This document shows, in pieces, positions 7,771-16,769 of a stretch of 34,806 bases of DNA; position 1 is the first letter of the stretch; each line of letters starts with the position of its first letter. The translations under genes and the position numbers were made by a program. Origin of the DNA: Muribaculaceae bacterium (GTDB taxonomy: Bacteria > Bacteroidota > Bacteroidia > Bacteroidales > Muribaculaceae); contig JAFLTZ010000009.1 in assembly GCA_022509045.1 (NCBI GenBank), positions 1-34,806 on the forward strand, given 5' to 3'. Below the pieces are notes generated by a model. That model searched no databases, was not told where the DNA came from, and was given only the letters and a program-made list of their open reading frames with translations.

Positions 7771-10035
7771 ATGAGTAGTGAGCTCACACATATTTCTCCA
7801 AAGATTGTGGATACTCCAACCGATGAAAAGATGATAGAAGATGCCTATAGGGACCTTCTTGATGGGTATCTTGCGAGTAATCATCGGAAAAAGGTGGATA
7901 TTATCAACCGCGCTTTTAAGTTTGCGAAGGAGGCGCACAAAGGTGTGCGCAGGCGTAGTGGAGAACCGTACATCATGCACCCTATTGCTGTGGCTAAAAT
8001 TGTAAGTCAGGAAATAGGACTTGGAAGCACATCTATTTGTGCGGCTTTACTTCATGACGTAGTTGAAGATACAGACTACACTGTTGAAGACATTGAATCA
8101 CAATTTGGCAAAAAAATAGCATCTCTTGTTGAGGGTCTCACCAAAATATCCGGGGGTATTTTTGGAGACAAAGCATCTGTACAAGCTGAAAATTTCCGAA
8201 AACTTCTGCTCACAATGGCAGATGACATACGCGTAATACTCATCAAGATGGCAGACCGACTTCATAATATGCGCACACTTGGCAGCATGCTGCCAAGCAA
8301 GCAGATTAAGATTTCCGGTGAAACATTTTACATATATGCTCCTCTTGCGCATCGACTTGGACTCTTTAATATCAAAACAGAACTTGAAGATTTGTCGTTT
8401 AAGTATGAACATCCGGAGGCATACAAAAACATCCAGGAAAAAATCGCTGCAACAGCAGCTCAACGTGAACATATTTTTGAAAAATTTGCTGCCCCGATAA
8501 AAGAACGTCTCACGGCATTGGGTTTGAATTTCGACATGAAGGCACGTGTGAAGTCAATATACTCCATTTGGAACAAAATGGAGACCAAACACATTCCATT
8601 TGAAGAAGTTTACGACCTCTATGCAGCACGTATTATCTTTGATTGTGATAATGAAGCCGATGAGAAACGGTGGTGCTGGAATATATATTCAGAAATCACA
8701 AATCTTTACAAGCTTCATCCCGAACGCACACGCGATTGGGTAAGCACTCCGAAAGTGAATGGCTACCGAGCACTACATCTCACTGTTATGGGAAACGATG
8801 GCAATTGGATCGAAGTGCAAATTCGCAGTAAACGCATGAATGAGCTTGCCGAAAGAGGATTTGCTGCTCATTGGAAATATAAAATAGGCGAAGGTGAAGA
8901 GGAAAGCGAGCTTGCTGTTTGGCTAAAGACCATTCAGGATATCCTTAGCAATCCGGAGCCTGATGCAATGGATTTTCTTGACACTATTAAGCTAAATCTT
9001 TTTTCTCGAGAAATTGTAGTATTTACACCCAAAGGGGAACTCATCACACTTCCTTCAAATGCTACGGTGCTTGATTTTGCTTTCAATCTACATACTTATC
9101 TCGGCACCCATTGTATTGCCGGTAAAGTAAACCACAAATTAGTGCCCCTATCTCACAAACTCAAAAGTGGCGACCAGGTGGAAGTCCTTACCTCTAAGTC
9201 ACAACAACCACAGCCGGAGTGGATTGATTTTCTTAACACTGCAAAAGGAAAAATTCAGCTCCGAGCAGCTCTTAGAAAAGATAAACGACAAATTATTCTT
9301 GCCGGGAAAAAACAATTTCTCGAATTCCTCGCCAATCACGACATTCCATATAGCAATGAGGTGCTTACGAAAATTTGCGGCGTGAAACAGATGAAGTCTC
9401 CCGATGACCTTTATGCAGCTATCGCCAACGGTGAAATTGAACTCACTGATAATTTAGTAGAAACTGCAAAACGCAGTTGGCAAAAACGGTTATTGTCAAA
9501 AGTATTGCGAAATCCTTTCAGCACAAAGAAAGATACCTCTTCAATGGCAGACTCAAAAATTGCGACACCGCACACCCCAATAAACACCAAAGAGGAATAT
9601 GTGCTTCACACTATTGATGGTAAGGATAATTATATAGTAGCGGAATGTTGCAAGCCAATCCCTGGCGATAACGTCATTGGATATATCGATGATGATAACA
9701 ATGTGATTGTACATAAACTCAATTGTCCTGAGGCTATGAAGCTAAAAAGCGGGTTCGGCAATCGCATTGTCACCACTCGTTGGGAAAATGTTACCGCTAA
9801 ATTTATGGCAACCATAAATATCCGGGGGATTGACCGTATGGGTATGCTTCAAGAAATAATCCAGGTAATTTCACAGGCACTTTCCATTAATATACGTCAA
9901 CTTAATATGGGTGCTGAAAATGGTGTTTTCGATGGAAAACTTGAAATTATCGTTGAAGATACTAACGAAGTAACTCAACTTTGTAAAAAGTTATTAAAAC
10001 TTGATGGCGTAAAAGTAGCAAACAGAATTGATTAA
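7771..10035 (+). CDS. RelA/SpoT family bifunctional (p)ppGpp synthetase/hydrolase
   Basis: The 754-residue protein has the full long-RSH layout. The N-terminal HD hydrolase domain keeps HDVVED (His95, Asp96, Glu99, Asp100) and upstream His56 and His70. The synthetase domain has ARVKSIYSIWNKM, VYDLYAARI, STPKVNGYRALHLTV and EVQIRSKRMNELAE. The TGS domain is near 405-470 (VVFTPKGELITLPSNATVLD), followed by a helical region. A conserved-cysteine module (AECCKPIPGDNVIGY) comes next, and the C-terminal ACT domain spans about 680-754. Intact metal-binding residues mean hydrolase activity is expected; synthetase residues also look intact, so it is probably bifunctional. It controls the stringent response by setting ppGpp level in response to ribosome and amino-acid signals. 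The next gene, 16 bases downstream, is a PgpH-like c-di-AMP phosphodiesterase. Confidence 0.93.
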   Translation: MSSELTHISPKIVDTPTDEKMIEDAYRDLLDGYLASNHRKKVDIINRAFKFAKEAHKGVRRRSGEPYIMHPIAVAKIVSQEIGLGSTSICAALLHDVVEDTDYTVEDIESQFGKKIASLVEGLTKISGGIFGDKASVQAENFRKLLLTMADDIRVILIKMADRLHNMRTLGSMLPSKQIKISGETFYIYAPLAHRLGLFNIKTELEDLSFKYEHPEAYKNIQEKIAATAAQREHIFEKFAAPIKERLTALGLNFDMKARVKSIYSIWNKMETKHIPFEEVYDLYAARIIFDCDNEADEKRWCWNIYSEITNLYKLHPERTRDWVSTPKVNGYRALHLTVMGNDGNWIEVQIRSKRMNELAERGFAAHWKYKIGEGEEESELAVWLKTIQDILSNPEPDAMDFLDTIKLNLFSREIVVFTPKGELITLPSNATVLDFAFNLHTYLGTHCIAGKVNHKLVPLSHKLKSGDQVEVLTSKSQQPQPEWIDFLNTAKGKIQLRAALRKDKRQIILAGKKQFLEFLANHDIPYSNEVLTKICGVKQMKSPDDLYAAIANGEIELTDNLVETAKRSWQKRLLSKVLRNPFSTKKDTSSMADSKIATPHTPINTKEEYVLHTIDGKDNYIVAECCKPIPGDNVIGYIDDDNNVIVHKLNCPEAMKLKSGFGNRIVTTRWENVTAKFMATINIRGIDRMGMLQEIIQVISQALSINIRQLNMGAENGVFDGKLEIIVEDTNEVTQLCKKLLKLDGVKVANRID

Positions 10036-10050
10036 TTAAATATATCACAT

Positions 10051-12096
10051 ATGAAAAAGATATTTACCAAATATAACATATCGCGAGCTCTGCTGCTTGT
10101 ATTTGCTACTGCGATAATTTCTTTATGCCTCCCGCGGAATGATAAATTTTCATACTCATATAATTTGGGGAAACCGTGGGCATATTCCCTACTCACAGCT
10201 CCATTCGACATTCCTATCGAACTTGATACTGCGTCCGTACGAACCAAACGCGACAGTATTGATCGCTCTTTTATCGATATCTATAAATTCGACACAGAAA
10301 CAAGCGAGTCACAACTTTCCGCTTTTAAAGACCATTTAGATTCTTTAAAAATAACCATATCGGAAAAAAACAAAATTCAAAATCGCTTGCAACAGATATA
10401 TAACGATGGTATCGTAGATAATGCAACCTTTGATAAAATACGTTTGGGTGAATTGCCCAACATACGCTTTATTGCCGACAACAATACCTATCTCAGCCCT
10501 ACCGACAAACTGAAATCGGTAAAAAGTGCATACGCTTCTATTGATTCGATAGATGGAGTATTGTTAAAAACAATTCACGAGGTGGGAATTGCCAATTACT
10601 TATCTCCTAATGTAATAATCGACGAAACTATTTCTCTTAAACTTCGTGAAGCGGAATATCAAAAAGCACTTGCCCCTATAGGACTATTGCAAAAAGGAGA
10701 ACGCATTGTTGATAGAGGTGAAATTATCAACATTCAGACATTCACCATCCTTAACACATATCAACAGATGGAGTTGGCTCATAACGACGGTGCAGTAAGA
10801 AAGCATTATCCCCTCGCAGGCAAAATACTCATCATTCTTATTTTGTTTGGCAGCGTATATATATTCTTATACATGTTCCGTTGGCGTTTTTTTGGTGATT
10901 TCCATAAAATGACCTTCCTAATGTGCTTATTCACGGTCTTTACAGTAGCAGCACTTATCATTGCACGGCATACTAATAACGCGCTATATATCATGCCATT
11001 TGCGATGATTCCTATTCTTATTACAACATTTTTTGACTCACGCACTGCTTTATATATGCACATTCACGAAGTGTTGATGTGCTCTCTGCTCGCCTCCTTC
11101 CCAATAGAATTTATTTTTCTTCAGTTTATGGCAGGCGTTATCGCCATTTGCTCCGTCCGTGAGTTATCAAAAAGAGCTCAACTAATGCGTGCCGGTATCT
11201 ACGTATTTATTTGCTACTGCATCTCATATTTTGCATTTGAATTGATGAAAGAAGGGGTATTGATTGATGACACTTGGCGCATGTACGCCTATTTTGCCGT
11301 AAATGCTATATTCCTTTCGTTATCGTACATATTGATTTTCGTTATTGAAAAACTATTTGGATTTACCTCTACAGTCACCTTGGTAGAACTTGCAGATGTC
11401 AACAATCCACTTCTGAGAGAAATATCTGAGAAATGCCCCGGCACATTTCAACATGCCCTTCAAGTATCTAACCTCAGTGCTGATGCTGCTCGACGGATTC
11501 ACGCCGATGTTCAATTGGCAAGGGTTGGTGCTTTATATCACGATATCGGCAAACTCAATAATCCGGCATTTTTCACCGAGAATCAGCATGGTGTGAATCC
11601 ACACTCGGCTTTAACACCTGAACAAAGTGCTGAAATTGTAATAAATCATGTACGCGATGGCCTGAAACTTGCTGATAAAGCTAAACTCCCACAAGTTGTT
11701 ATCGATTTCATTGCCCAACATCATGGCAAAGGTAAAGCAAAATATTTCTACACTCTCGCTTGCAACGCAGCCGATGATATGAATACAGTAGATGCTTCAG
11801 TCTTTACATACCCAGGTCCCAATCCATCCAACAAAGAAACATCTATTCTGATGATGGCAGATGCCGTTGAGGCTGCTTCGCGAAGTCTTAAGGAATACAA
11901 TGATGATAATATTCGCAATCTTGTAAATAAAATTATTGATTCGCAAATTGCAGATGGACTATTTATAGACTCCACTCTCAGTTTCCGTGATATACAAATC
12001 ATTAAAGAAGTGTTCATCGAACGGCTAAAAACGATGTATCATACACGTATTTCATATCCCGAGCTTAAAAACTCCGCAAATACTAAAAAAATATAA
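10051..12096 (+). CDS. PgpH-like 7TM-HD cyclic-di-AMP phosphodiesterase
   Basis: The 681-residue membrane protein starts with a single helix (about 11-28). An extracytoplasmic 7TMR-HDED region of about 220 residues follows, then a bundle of helices from about 256 to 440 and a cytoplasmic HD domain. In the HD domain GTFQHALQVSN (His468) and LYHDIGK (His497, Asp498) are followed by NPAFFTENQ, NPHSALTPEQS, INHVRDG and FIAQHHGKGKAKYF. These are the signature motifs of PgpH, which hydrolyses c-di-AMP to pApA in Firmicutes. c-di-AMP sets turgor, potassium uptake and wall homeostasis; its role in Bacteroidales is less studied. It sits 16 bases after the Rel/SpoT gene, so the two are likely one transcript. 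Assignment to the family is firm; the c-di-AMP substrate is by homology. Confidence 0.88.
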   Translation: MKKIFTKYNISRALLLVFATAIISLCLPRNDKFSYSYNLGKPWAYSLLTAPFDIPIELDTASVRTKRDSIDRSFIDIYKFDTETSESQLSAFKDHLDSLKITISEKNKIQNRLQQIYNDGIVDNATFDKIRLGELPNIRFIADNNTYLSPTDKLKSVKSAYASIDSIDGVLLKTIHEVGIANYLSPNVIIDETISLKLREAEYQKALAPIGLLQKGERIVDRGEIINIQTFTILNTYQQMELAHNDGAVRKHYPLAGKILIILILFGSVYIFLYMFRWRFFGDFHKMTFLMCLFTVFTVAALIIARHTNNALYIMPFAMIPILITTFFDSRTALYMHIHEVLMCSLLASFPIEFIFLQFMAGVIAICSVRELSKRAQLMRAGIYVFICYCISYFAFELMKEGVLIDDTWRMYAYFAVNAIFLSLSYILIFVIEKLFGFTSTVTLVELADVNNPLLREISEKCPGTFQHALQVSNLSADAARRIHADVQLARVGALYHDIGKLNNPAFFTENQHGVNPHSALTPEQSAEIVINHVRDGLKLADKAKLPQVVIDFIAQHHGKGKAKYFYTLACNAADDMNTVDASVFTYPGPNPSNKETSILMMADAVEAASRSLKEYNDDNIRNLVNKIIDSQIADGLFIDSTLSFRDIQIIKEVFIERLKTMYHTRISYPELKNSANTKKI

Positions 12097-12132
12097 TTAT
12101 TTCTAACAATATTTATATCTACGCGATGCGGT

Positions 12133-12163
12133 TTTCGGAAACGGAATTAATTAACTATATTTG
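12133..12163 (+). promoter_or_regulatory. Promoter of the DUF4919 gene
   Basis: TTTC (12133-12136), 19 bases, TATATTTG (12156-12163). The TTG at 12161 that could open the reading frame is the last three bases of this box, which argues that translation starts at the ATG at 12215 instead. Confidence 0.7.
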
Positions 12164-12214
12164 CATGACTATGTTAAGTTAGTGATACCGTTATTTCGAC
12201 CAAATTCGACAACA

Positions 12215-12955
12215 ATGATTATAAAACTCAAATATATTATCCCCTCATTCATAATCGCCTTATTGTCGCTTTCAATTGCAGCGGCTACAAACGGCGATAA
12301 AGCTTTAGCGCGTTCTACAGCCGAAGCTCCCGATTTCGAAACTATTAAGAAAGATATCTCAGACCCTTCAAGCCAATACCATTATCCAAAACTTTTCAAG
12401 CAATTTATGTCGAATGATACATCCATGACACTTGAGCAATATCGCCATCTGTATTATGGTTTTATTTTTCAGAAAGATTATGATCCGTATCGCATTTCAG
12501 CCCATGCCGAACGTGTAGAGAAATTGTATTTCAAGCAAAAACATTCTCGAGAAGAATGTGATACTATAATGAAATATGCGGAGTTATCACTCACCGACAA
12601 CCCTTTTGATCTCCGACAGATGACATTCCTTATTATTGCGTTAAAAGAAAAACAAAAACATGCTCGTGCATCCATTTGGCAATTCAAATTGAATCATCTC
12701 GTGGGGGCTATCATGAGTAGCGGATATGGCACTAAAGAAATGCCATGGTACGTCATTAGTCCCGTACACGAATACAACCTGCTAAATTTCATGAACTACA
12801 TAGTAACCGGGCATCAAGACGAAGATAATGGCACCATTGATTATCTAACCGTAAAATCTACTGCTGAGAAAGACTCCGGCAAATCAACACCCGAGGGTTT
12901 CTATTTCAATATTACCGAACTCGCCCGCACCTTTGAAAAGCGTCACACCAAATAG
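12215..12955 (+). CDS. Exported DUF4919 protein of unknown function
   Basis: I take the ATG at 12215 (246 residues). The longer frame from TTG at 12161 would begin inside the promoter -7 box, and only the shorter form starts with a clean signal peptide (a basic start, then IIPSFIIALLSLSIAAA). The mature part contains FETIKKDISDPSSQYHYPKL, LEQYRHLYYGF, DPFDLRQM-like (here NPFDLRQMTFLIIAL), a helical LKEKQKHARASIWQF stretch and a C-terminal FYFNITELARTFEKR. This arrangement matches the DUF4919 family, found mostly in Bacteroidetes. No catalytic motif can be seen and no function is known to me. It is a single-gene unit: its own promoter, and a hairpin with a T-run just after the stop. Confidence 0.75.
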   Translation: MIIKLKYIIPSFIIALLSLSIAAATNGDKALARSTAEAPDFETIKKDISDPSSQYHYPKLFKQFMSNDTSMTLEQYRHLYYGFIFQKDYDPYRISAHAERVEKLYFKQKHSREECDTIMKYAELSLTDNPFDLRQMTFLIIALKEKQKHARASIWQFKLNHLVGAIMSSGYGTKEMPWYVISPVHEYNLLNFMNYIVTGHQDEDNGTIDYLTVKSTAEKDSGKSTPEGFYFNITELARTFEKRHTK

Positions 12956-12970
12956 TTTTTCTCAAAACCC

Positions 12971-13003
12971 CCATCGGTCCGAAAACTTTGATGGAAATTT
13001 TTT
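12971..13003 (+). terminator. Probable rho-independent terminator after the DUF4919 gene
   Basis: CCATCGG (12971-12977) can pair with TTTGATGG (12987-12994) as a 7-bp stem with two G-U pairs and a roughly 10-base loop, followed by six T at 12998-13003. The stem is modest, so this is a moderate call. Confidence 0.5.
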
Positions 13004-13021
13004 CACAACCGGTGGGACATC

Positions 13022-13053
13022 GTTGTATAAATCGATAATTTAAACTACATTTG
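13022..13053 (+). promoter_or_regulatory. Promoter of the nnr-GH109 operon
   Basis: GTTG (13022-13025), 20 bases, TACATTTG (13046-13053), giving a predicted start near 13060, about 30 bases before the ATG at 13091. Confidence 0.7.
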
Positions 13054-13090
13054 TGCTTTATACTGATATTCGGTTTAAATATCCGCTTAT

Positions 13091-14611
13091 ATGAAGATTT
13101 TTACTTCCAACGAAATTAAAACTATCGAACAGCTCACTATTGAGGCACAATCAGTTTCTTCCATTGAGTTGATGGAACGAGCAGCTTCTGCTATCGCCTG
13201 TGAACTTATCAGCAGATGGACTCCGTCACGTAAATTTATCGTATTTGCCGGCTCGGGAAATAATGGAGGCGATGCGCTTGCTGTGGCTCGCCTGCTTATC
13301 GAGCAGGGATACAAAGTGGAAACATTTCTCTTCAACATAGGTGGAAACAATCTATCACCCCAATGTCTCATAAACCGAGATAAACTCCTTGAATTGCGCC
13401 ATACCGATTTTTTTGAATTTACTCAGGGGGAATTCTCTCCGCCATTTATTGCCGATGACGACATTGTTATAGATGGGCTTTTTGGTGGAGGTTTAAATCG
13501 GCCTCTGACAGGCGGATTTCAATCAATGGTACGATACATCAACGAAAATGCTTCCACTATTGTTTCTATTGATATCCCTTCGGGATTATTCAGCGAATGG
13601 AATGCAGAAAATGACAGGAATAATATCATAAAAGCCACCCTCACATTATCTATTGGATTCCCACGGCTATCATTCTTTTTCAATGAAAACGCACGATTTG
13701 TTGGAGAGGTATTAATCCTTGATATAGACTACGATGAACGGGCTATTGCTCAGACTCACTCAAATATGTTCCTTGTGGAGCAAGCTAACATTCAGAAAGC
13801 GCTCAAACCACGCGAACCAAATTGTAACAAATTCGATTTTGGAACCCTATACCTTGTTGCCGGAAGTTACGGAATGATGGGTGCCGCTGTAATTGCAGCG
13901 AAAAGTGCCCTACGCACAGGATGCGGCACCGTTACTGTGCATGCACCACGCTGTGGCATGTCGGTATTACAGGCTTCTGTCCCTGAAGCCATGTATGTAG
14001 CAGACAAACATGAGATAATCCCGACTGATATCACCCCTCGACGCAGTTATCGTACCATCGCTATAGGTCCGGGATTAGGAACACATAAATCTACAATTGA
14101 CGCATTGGAACAATTCCTTAACAAACATTCCGAAGCTCCTTGTGTTTTCGATGCAGATGCGCTGAATTGCATTTGTGAGCGACCTTCATTACTCGAGCTG
14201 TTGCCGGTAAAATCGATTATTACGCCTCATGCCGGGGAATTTGATCGCCTATTTGGTAAACACTTTTCCGATGAGACTCGACTGAGAAAAGCTATCGAAA
14301 TGGCACATTTTTACAATATAATTATCGTGTTAAAAGGTCGCCATTCTATCATAGTACGTCCCGATGGCAGAATTACTGTTAATATCTCAGGGAATCCAGG
14401 CATGGCAACACCAGGTAGCGGTGACGCACTCACCGGCATTATTGCTTCATTGCTCGCACAAGGCTATAAACCTGAAGTTAGTGCTGTGGCAGGTGCATAT
14501 ATTCACGCTGTTGCAGGAAATATTGCTTGTAGTAAGAAAGGCTCTTTCGGAATGCTTGCATCTGATATCGTAGATGCTATTCCCTCAGCTTTGCAAAAAA
14601 TTATTCTTTAA
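13091..14611 (+). CDS. nnr: Bifunctional NAD(P)H-hydrate epimerase / ADP-dependent NAD(P)H-hydrate dehydratase
   Basis: The 506-residue fusion repairs NAD(P)HX, the hydrated and useless form of NAD(P)H made by side reactions or heat. The N-terminal YjeF_N epimerase domain (about 1-215) has VSSIELMERAA, FAGSGNNGGDALAVARLL (54-71), VIDGLFGGGLNRPLTGG and SIDIPSGL. The C-terminal ribokinase-like dehydratase domain (about 225-505) has LVAGSYGMMGAAVIAAKSALR, GPGLGT, VFDADALN, ITPHAGEFDRL, VLKGRHSIIV and NPGMATPGSGDALTG with the catalytic Asp445. Length fits the fused bacterial form. The next gene, 21 bases downstream, encodes an NAD-dependent glycosidase, so the two are probably co-transcribed. Confidence 0.95.
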   Translation: MKIFTSNEIKTIEQLTIEAQSVSSIELMERAASAIACELISRWTPSRKFIVFAGSGNNGGDALAVARLLIEQGYKVETFLFNIGGNNLSPQCLINRDKLLELRHTDFFEFTQGEFSPPFIADDDIVIDGLFGGGLNRPLTGGFQSMVRYINENASTIVSIDIPSGLFSEWNAENDRNNIIKATLTLSIGFPRLSFFFNENARFVGEVLILDIDYDERAIAQTHSNMFLVEQANIQKALKPREPNCNKFDFGTLYLVAGSYGMMGAAVIAAKSALRTGCGTVTVHAPRCGMSVLQASVPEAMYVADKHEIIPTDITPRRSYRTIAIGPGLGTHKSTIDALEQFLNKHSEAPCVFDADALNCICERPSLLELLPVKSIITPHAGEFDRLFGKHFSDETRLRKAIEMAHFYNIIIVLKGRHSIIVRPDGRITVNISGNPGMATPGSGDALTGIIASLLAQGYKPEVSAVAGAYIHAVAGNIACSKKGSFGMLASDIVDAIPSALQKIIL

Positions 14612-14632
14612 CTCCTAATTATACTTATTAAC

Positions 14633-16039
14633 ATGAAATTTTCTCTTCATTCATTAGCCATTGCCTCTATCGGTGCTTTGATGTTAGCATCTATATCTTG
14701 TGGCGAACAAAACAAAAGTTCTTTGATTGTTACAGATATTCCTGTACGACCTGCCGATCAACAACACATGGTAGCATATGCGGCTCCTGCCATTGACACG
14801 GTAAGAGTTGGTGTTATAGGTCTTGGGATGCGTGGTCCTGGTGCTGTCAAACGGCTGTCGCTCATCCCGGGAACCAAAGTTGTGGCCCTCTGTGATGTTG
14901 AACCCGACAGAGTTGAAAAAGCTCAAAAAATTTTAGAAGCAAACGGCGTGCCACGTGCTGCTGAATATAGTGGAGACACAACTGTTTGGCGCCAACTTTG
15001 CCAACGCAATGACATTGACCTCATATATATATGTACTGATTGGATAAATCATGCAACAATGGGAATTTATGCTATGGAAAATGGGAAACACGTTGCCATT
15101 GAAGTTCCGGCAGCTACTAATCTCGATGAAATTTGGGCACTTATCAACACATCTGAGCGCACACGCAAACATTGTATGCAACTTGAAAATTGCGTGTATG
15201 ATTTCTTTGAAATAAATACACTCAACATGGCTCAGAAGGGCTTGTTTGGTGAGATTTTGCATGTAGAAGGGAGCTATATCCATAATCTTAAAGAATTCTG
15301 GAGTGAATATTGGAACAATTGGCGTCTTGATTACAATCAGAAACACAGAGGCGACGTATATGCTACACACGGCATGGGACCGGCATGCCAGCTCCTTGAT
15401 ATTCATCGTGGCGACCGCATGACAACTCTCGTTGCTATGGACACCAAATCGGTTTCTGCAAAAGAATATATTAAAGAAACTACAGGCGAATATCCAGATT
15501 CTTTCCTCAATGGAGACCATACTATGACAATGATTCGCACCGATTTAGGAAAAACTATACATATCCAACACGATGTCGTAAATCCTCGCCCCTACTCTCG
15601 CATGTATCAACTTACCGGCACAAAAGGATTTGCTAACAAATATCCAATCGCAGGATATGCATTTGAGTCAGAAGCGCTACCGGAAGGCTCAGTTCCTGAC
15701 CATCAGAATCTAAATAGCCACACCTTCATTTCCGATAACCAACGTGCTGCTCTTGAAGCGGAATATCTACACCCTATTGTTAAAGAGATTGGTGAAATTG
15801 CAAAAACTGTAGGTGGTCACGGTGGTATGGATTTCATTATGGATTACCGACTCATCTACTGTTTGCGCAATGGGTTGCCTTTAGACATGGACGTTTACGA
15901 CCTCGCAGAATGGTGTGCAGTTTCCCCTCTGTCAGCTATATCTATTGAAAACGGCTCGGCTCCAGTTGAATTTCCTGATTTCACCCGCGGCAACTGGAAA
16001 ATTATTAACGGATATCGTCACGCAGGCATTCAGGAATAA
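14633..16039 (+). CDS. Exported Gfo/Idh/MocA-fold GH109-type glycosidase (alpha-N-acetylgalactosaminidase family)
   Basis: The 468-residue protein begins with a Sec-type signal and a probable lipid-attachment Cys23 (LASISCGE). The Rossmann motif VGVIGLGMRGPGA follows at about 59-71, then LCDVEPDRVEKA, LIYICTDWINHATM and AIEVPAATNLDE. YATHGMGPACQLLDIHRGD carries the likely catalytic Tyr243 and His246, and the C-terminal part has VGGHGGMDFIMDYRL, PLDMDVYDLAEW and FPDFTRGNWK. This set is characteristic of GH109, whose members use bound NAD in an oxidation-elimination mechanism to release terminal alpha-GalNAc, as in blood-group A or mucin glycans. No twin-arginine motif is present, unusual for an exported NAD protein of this fold. 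Family placement is confident; the sugar is inferred. Confidence 0.87.
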   Translation: MKFSLHSLAIASIGALMLASISCGEQNKSSLIVTDIPVRPADQQHMVAYAAPAIDTVRVGVIGLGMRGPGAVKRLSLIPGTKVVALCDVEPDRVEKAQKILEANGVPRAAEYSGDTTVWRQLCQRNDIDLIYICTDWINHATMGIYAMENGKHVAIEVPAATNLDEIWALINTSERTRKHCMQLENCVYDFFEINTLNMAQKGLFGEILHVEGSYIHNLKEFWSEYWNNWRLDYNQKHRGDVYATHGMGPACQLLDIHRGDRMTTLVAMDTKSVSAKEYIKETTGEYPDSFLNGDHTMTMIRTDLGKTIHIQHDVVNPRPYSRMYQLTGTKGFANKYPIAGYAFESEALPEGSVPDHQNLNSHTFISDNQRAALEAEYLHPIVKEIGEIAKTVGGHGGMDFIMDYRLIYCLRNGLPLDMDVYDLAEWCAVSPLSAISIENGSAPVEFPDFTRGNWKIINGYRHAGIQE

Positions 16040-16052
16040 TTAATAAAGGTTA

Positions 16053-16724
16053 TTATCTCATATATATTTTATGCCCGTCGCATTCAAGTCGGCGGGCATT
16101 TTCAATATATTTATCAATCTCCTCTTTTGTTATTTTATACAATTTTGCAATTCTTGATTCCGGAAAGCGATTAAAGAATGGATCTGTGCTGTAATACCAT
16201 TCCATTTGTTTCACAATTGGAGACTCATTTAACACTCTATATATTTCAAATATGCGTGTTTGTGCGCATACAGTAACACACCATCTGTTATCTGTGGTTA
16301 GGCTCAAACAAAGTATATGCGACTTTCTGCGTGTATCCGAATCGAGTTCTGTACCTGTATGTTTATGACTTACGGAAACATGCCTGTTGTGGGTGTTATT
16401 AATGGTATTCATTATTTGCTTAAATACCACACCGTGAGGAGCATTATCCTTGATTCCATTATACAAAATATATAAATGAATCATCTCATGGATTATCGTA
16501 TCATCTATTATATCCGGCTGATAATCGTAGCGTGAGTTTATATGCAATGAAAAATCATAATATTCATCTGAATGAAAAAGCCTCCTTCGGTGTTTATATT
16601 TGATTTTCCCAAGAAAACCCTTTGCCACACTCATTCGCACAGGTATTTTAGGTAGCTTCCCACCAAAACACAAGTCATTATACAAATCGAATCTCTCTGT
16701 CACATACGACCTTGTTGCTCTCAT
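16053..16724 (-). CDS. SprT-like zinc metallopeptidase-domain protein
   Basis: The 223-residue product starts at ATG 16724. A longer frame opens at 16775, but its extra 17 residues are not typical of Bacteroidales relatives and a TAnnTTTG box lies at 16762-16769. The zinc motif is HEMIH (His79, Glu80, His83) with a likely third ligand in NAPHG (His97), inside an SprT-like domain: FDLYNDLCFGGKLP, YDFSLHIN, IIDDTIIHEMIHLYI, HGVVFKQIM. The C-terminal half has the family's WYYSTDPFFNRFPESR segment. Eukaryotic SPRTN with the same motif digests DNA-protein crosslinks; the role of these bacterial forms is not established. The final codons contain a strong hairpin that probably terminates the convergent GH109 transcript. 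It lies 54 bases after pepT. Confidence 0.85.
   Translation of the reverse strand: MRATRSYVTERFDLYNDLCFGGKLPKIPVRMSVAKGFLGKIKYKHRRRLFHSDEYYDFSLHINSRYDYQPDIIDDTIIHEMIHLYILYNGIKDNAPHGVVFKQIMNTINNTHNRHVSVSHKHTGTELDSDTRRKSHILCLSLTTDNRWCVTVCAQTRIFEIYRVLNESPIVKQMEWYYSTDPFFNRFPESRIAKLYKITKEEIDKYIENARRLECDGHKIYMR
16071..16102 (+). terminator. Terminator hairpin for the nnr-GH109 transcript, inside the 3' end of the SprT-like gene
   Basis: A 10-bp stem (ATGCCCGTCG at 16071-16080 with CGGCGGGCAT at 16090-16099, one G-U pair) encloses a 9-base loop and is followed by a short T run to 16102. It lies 32 bases after the GH109 stop and within the last codons of the opposite-strand gene. The weak T tract lowers certainty. 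Confidence 0.6.
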
Positions 16725-16761
16725 ACCAACAGCTTTTTCATATATGCAGTGAGCACAAAAC

Positions 16762-16769
16762 CAAATATA
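16762..16769 (-). promoter_or_regulatory. Possible internal promoter -7 box for the SprT-like gene
   Basis: Read on the minus strand this is TATATTTG, an exact TAnnTTTG, about 38 bases before the chosen ATG. There is no good -33 box at the usual spacing (a CTTG lies 23 bases away), so it may only supplement read-through from pepT. Confidence 0.35.

Noticed and set aside
13065..13083. GATATT/AATATC hairpin just before the nnr start as a regulatory element
   Set aside because: Six A/T-rich pairs are too weak without comparative support.
14933..15520. A 195-codon open frame on the minus strand inside the GH109-type gene
   Set aside because: It is fully antisense to a well-supported gene, has cysteine- and isoleucine-rich random composition, no promoter box, and no recognisable motif.
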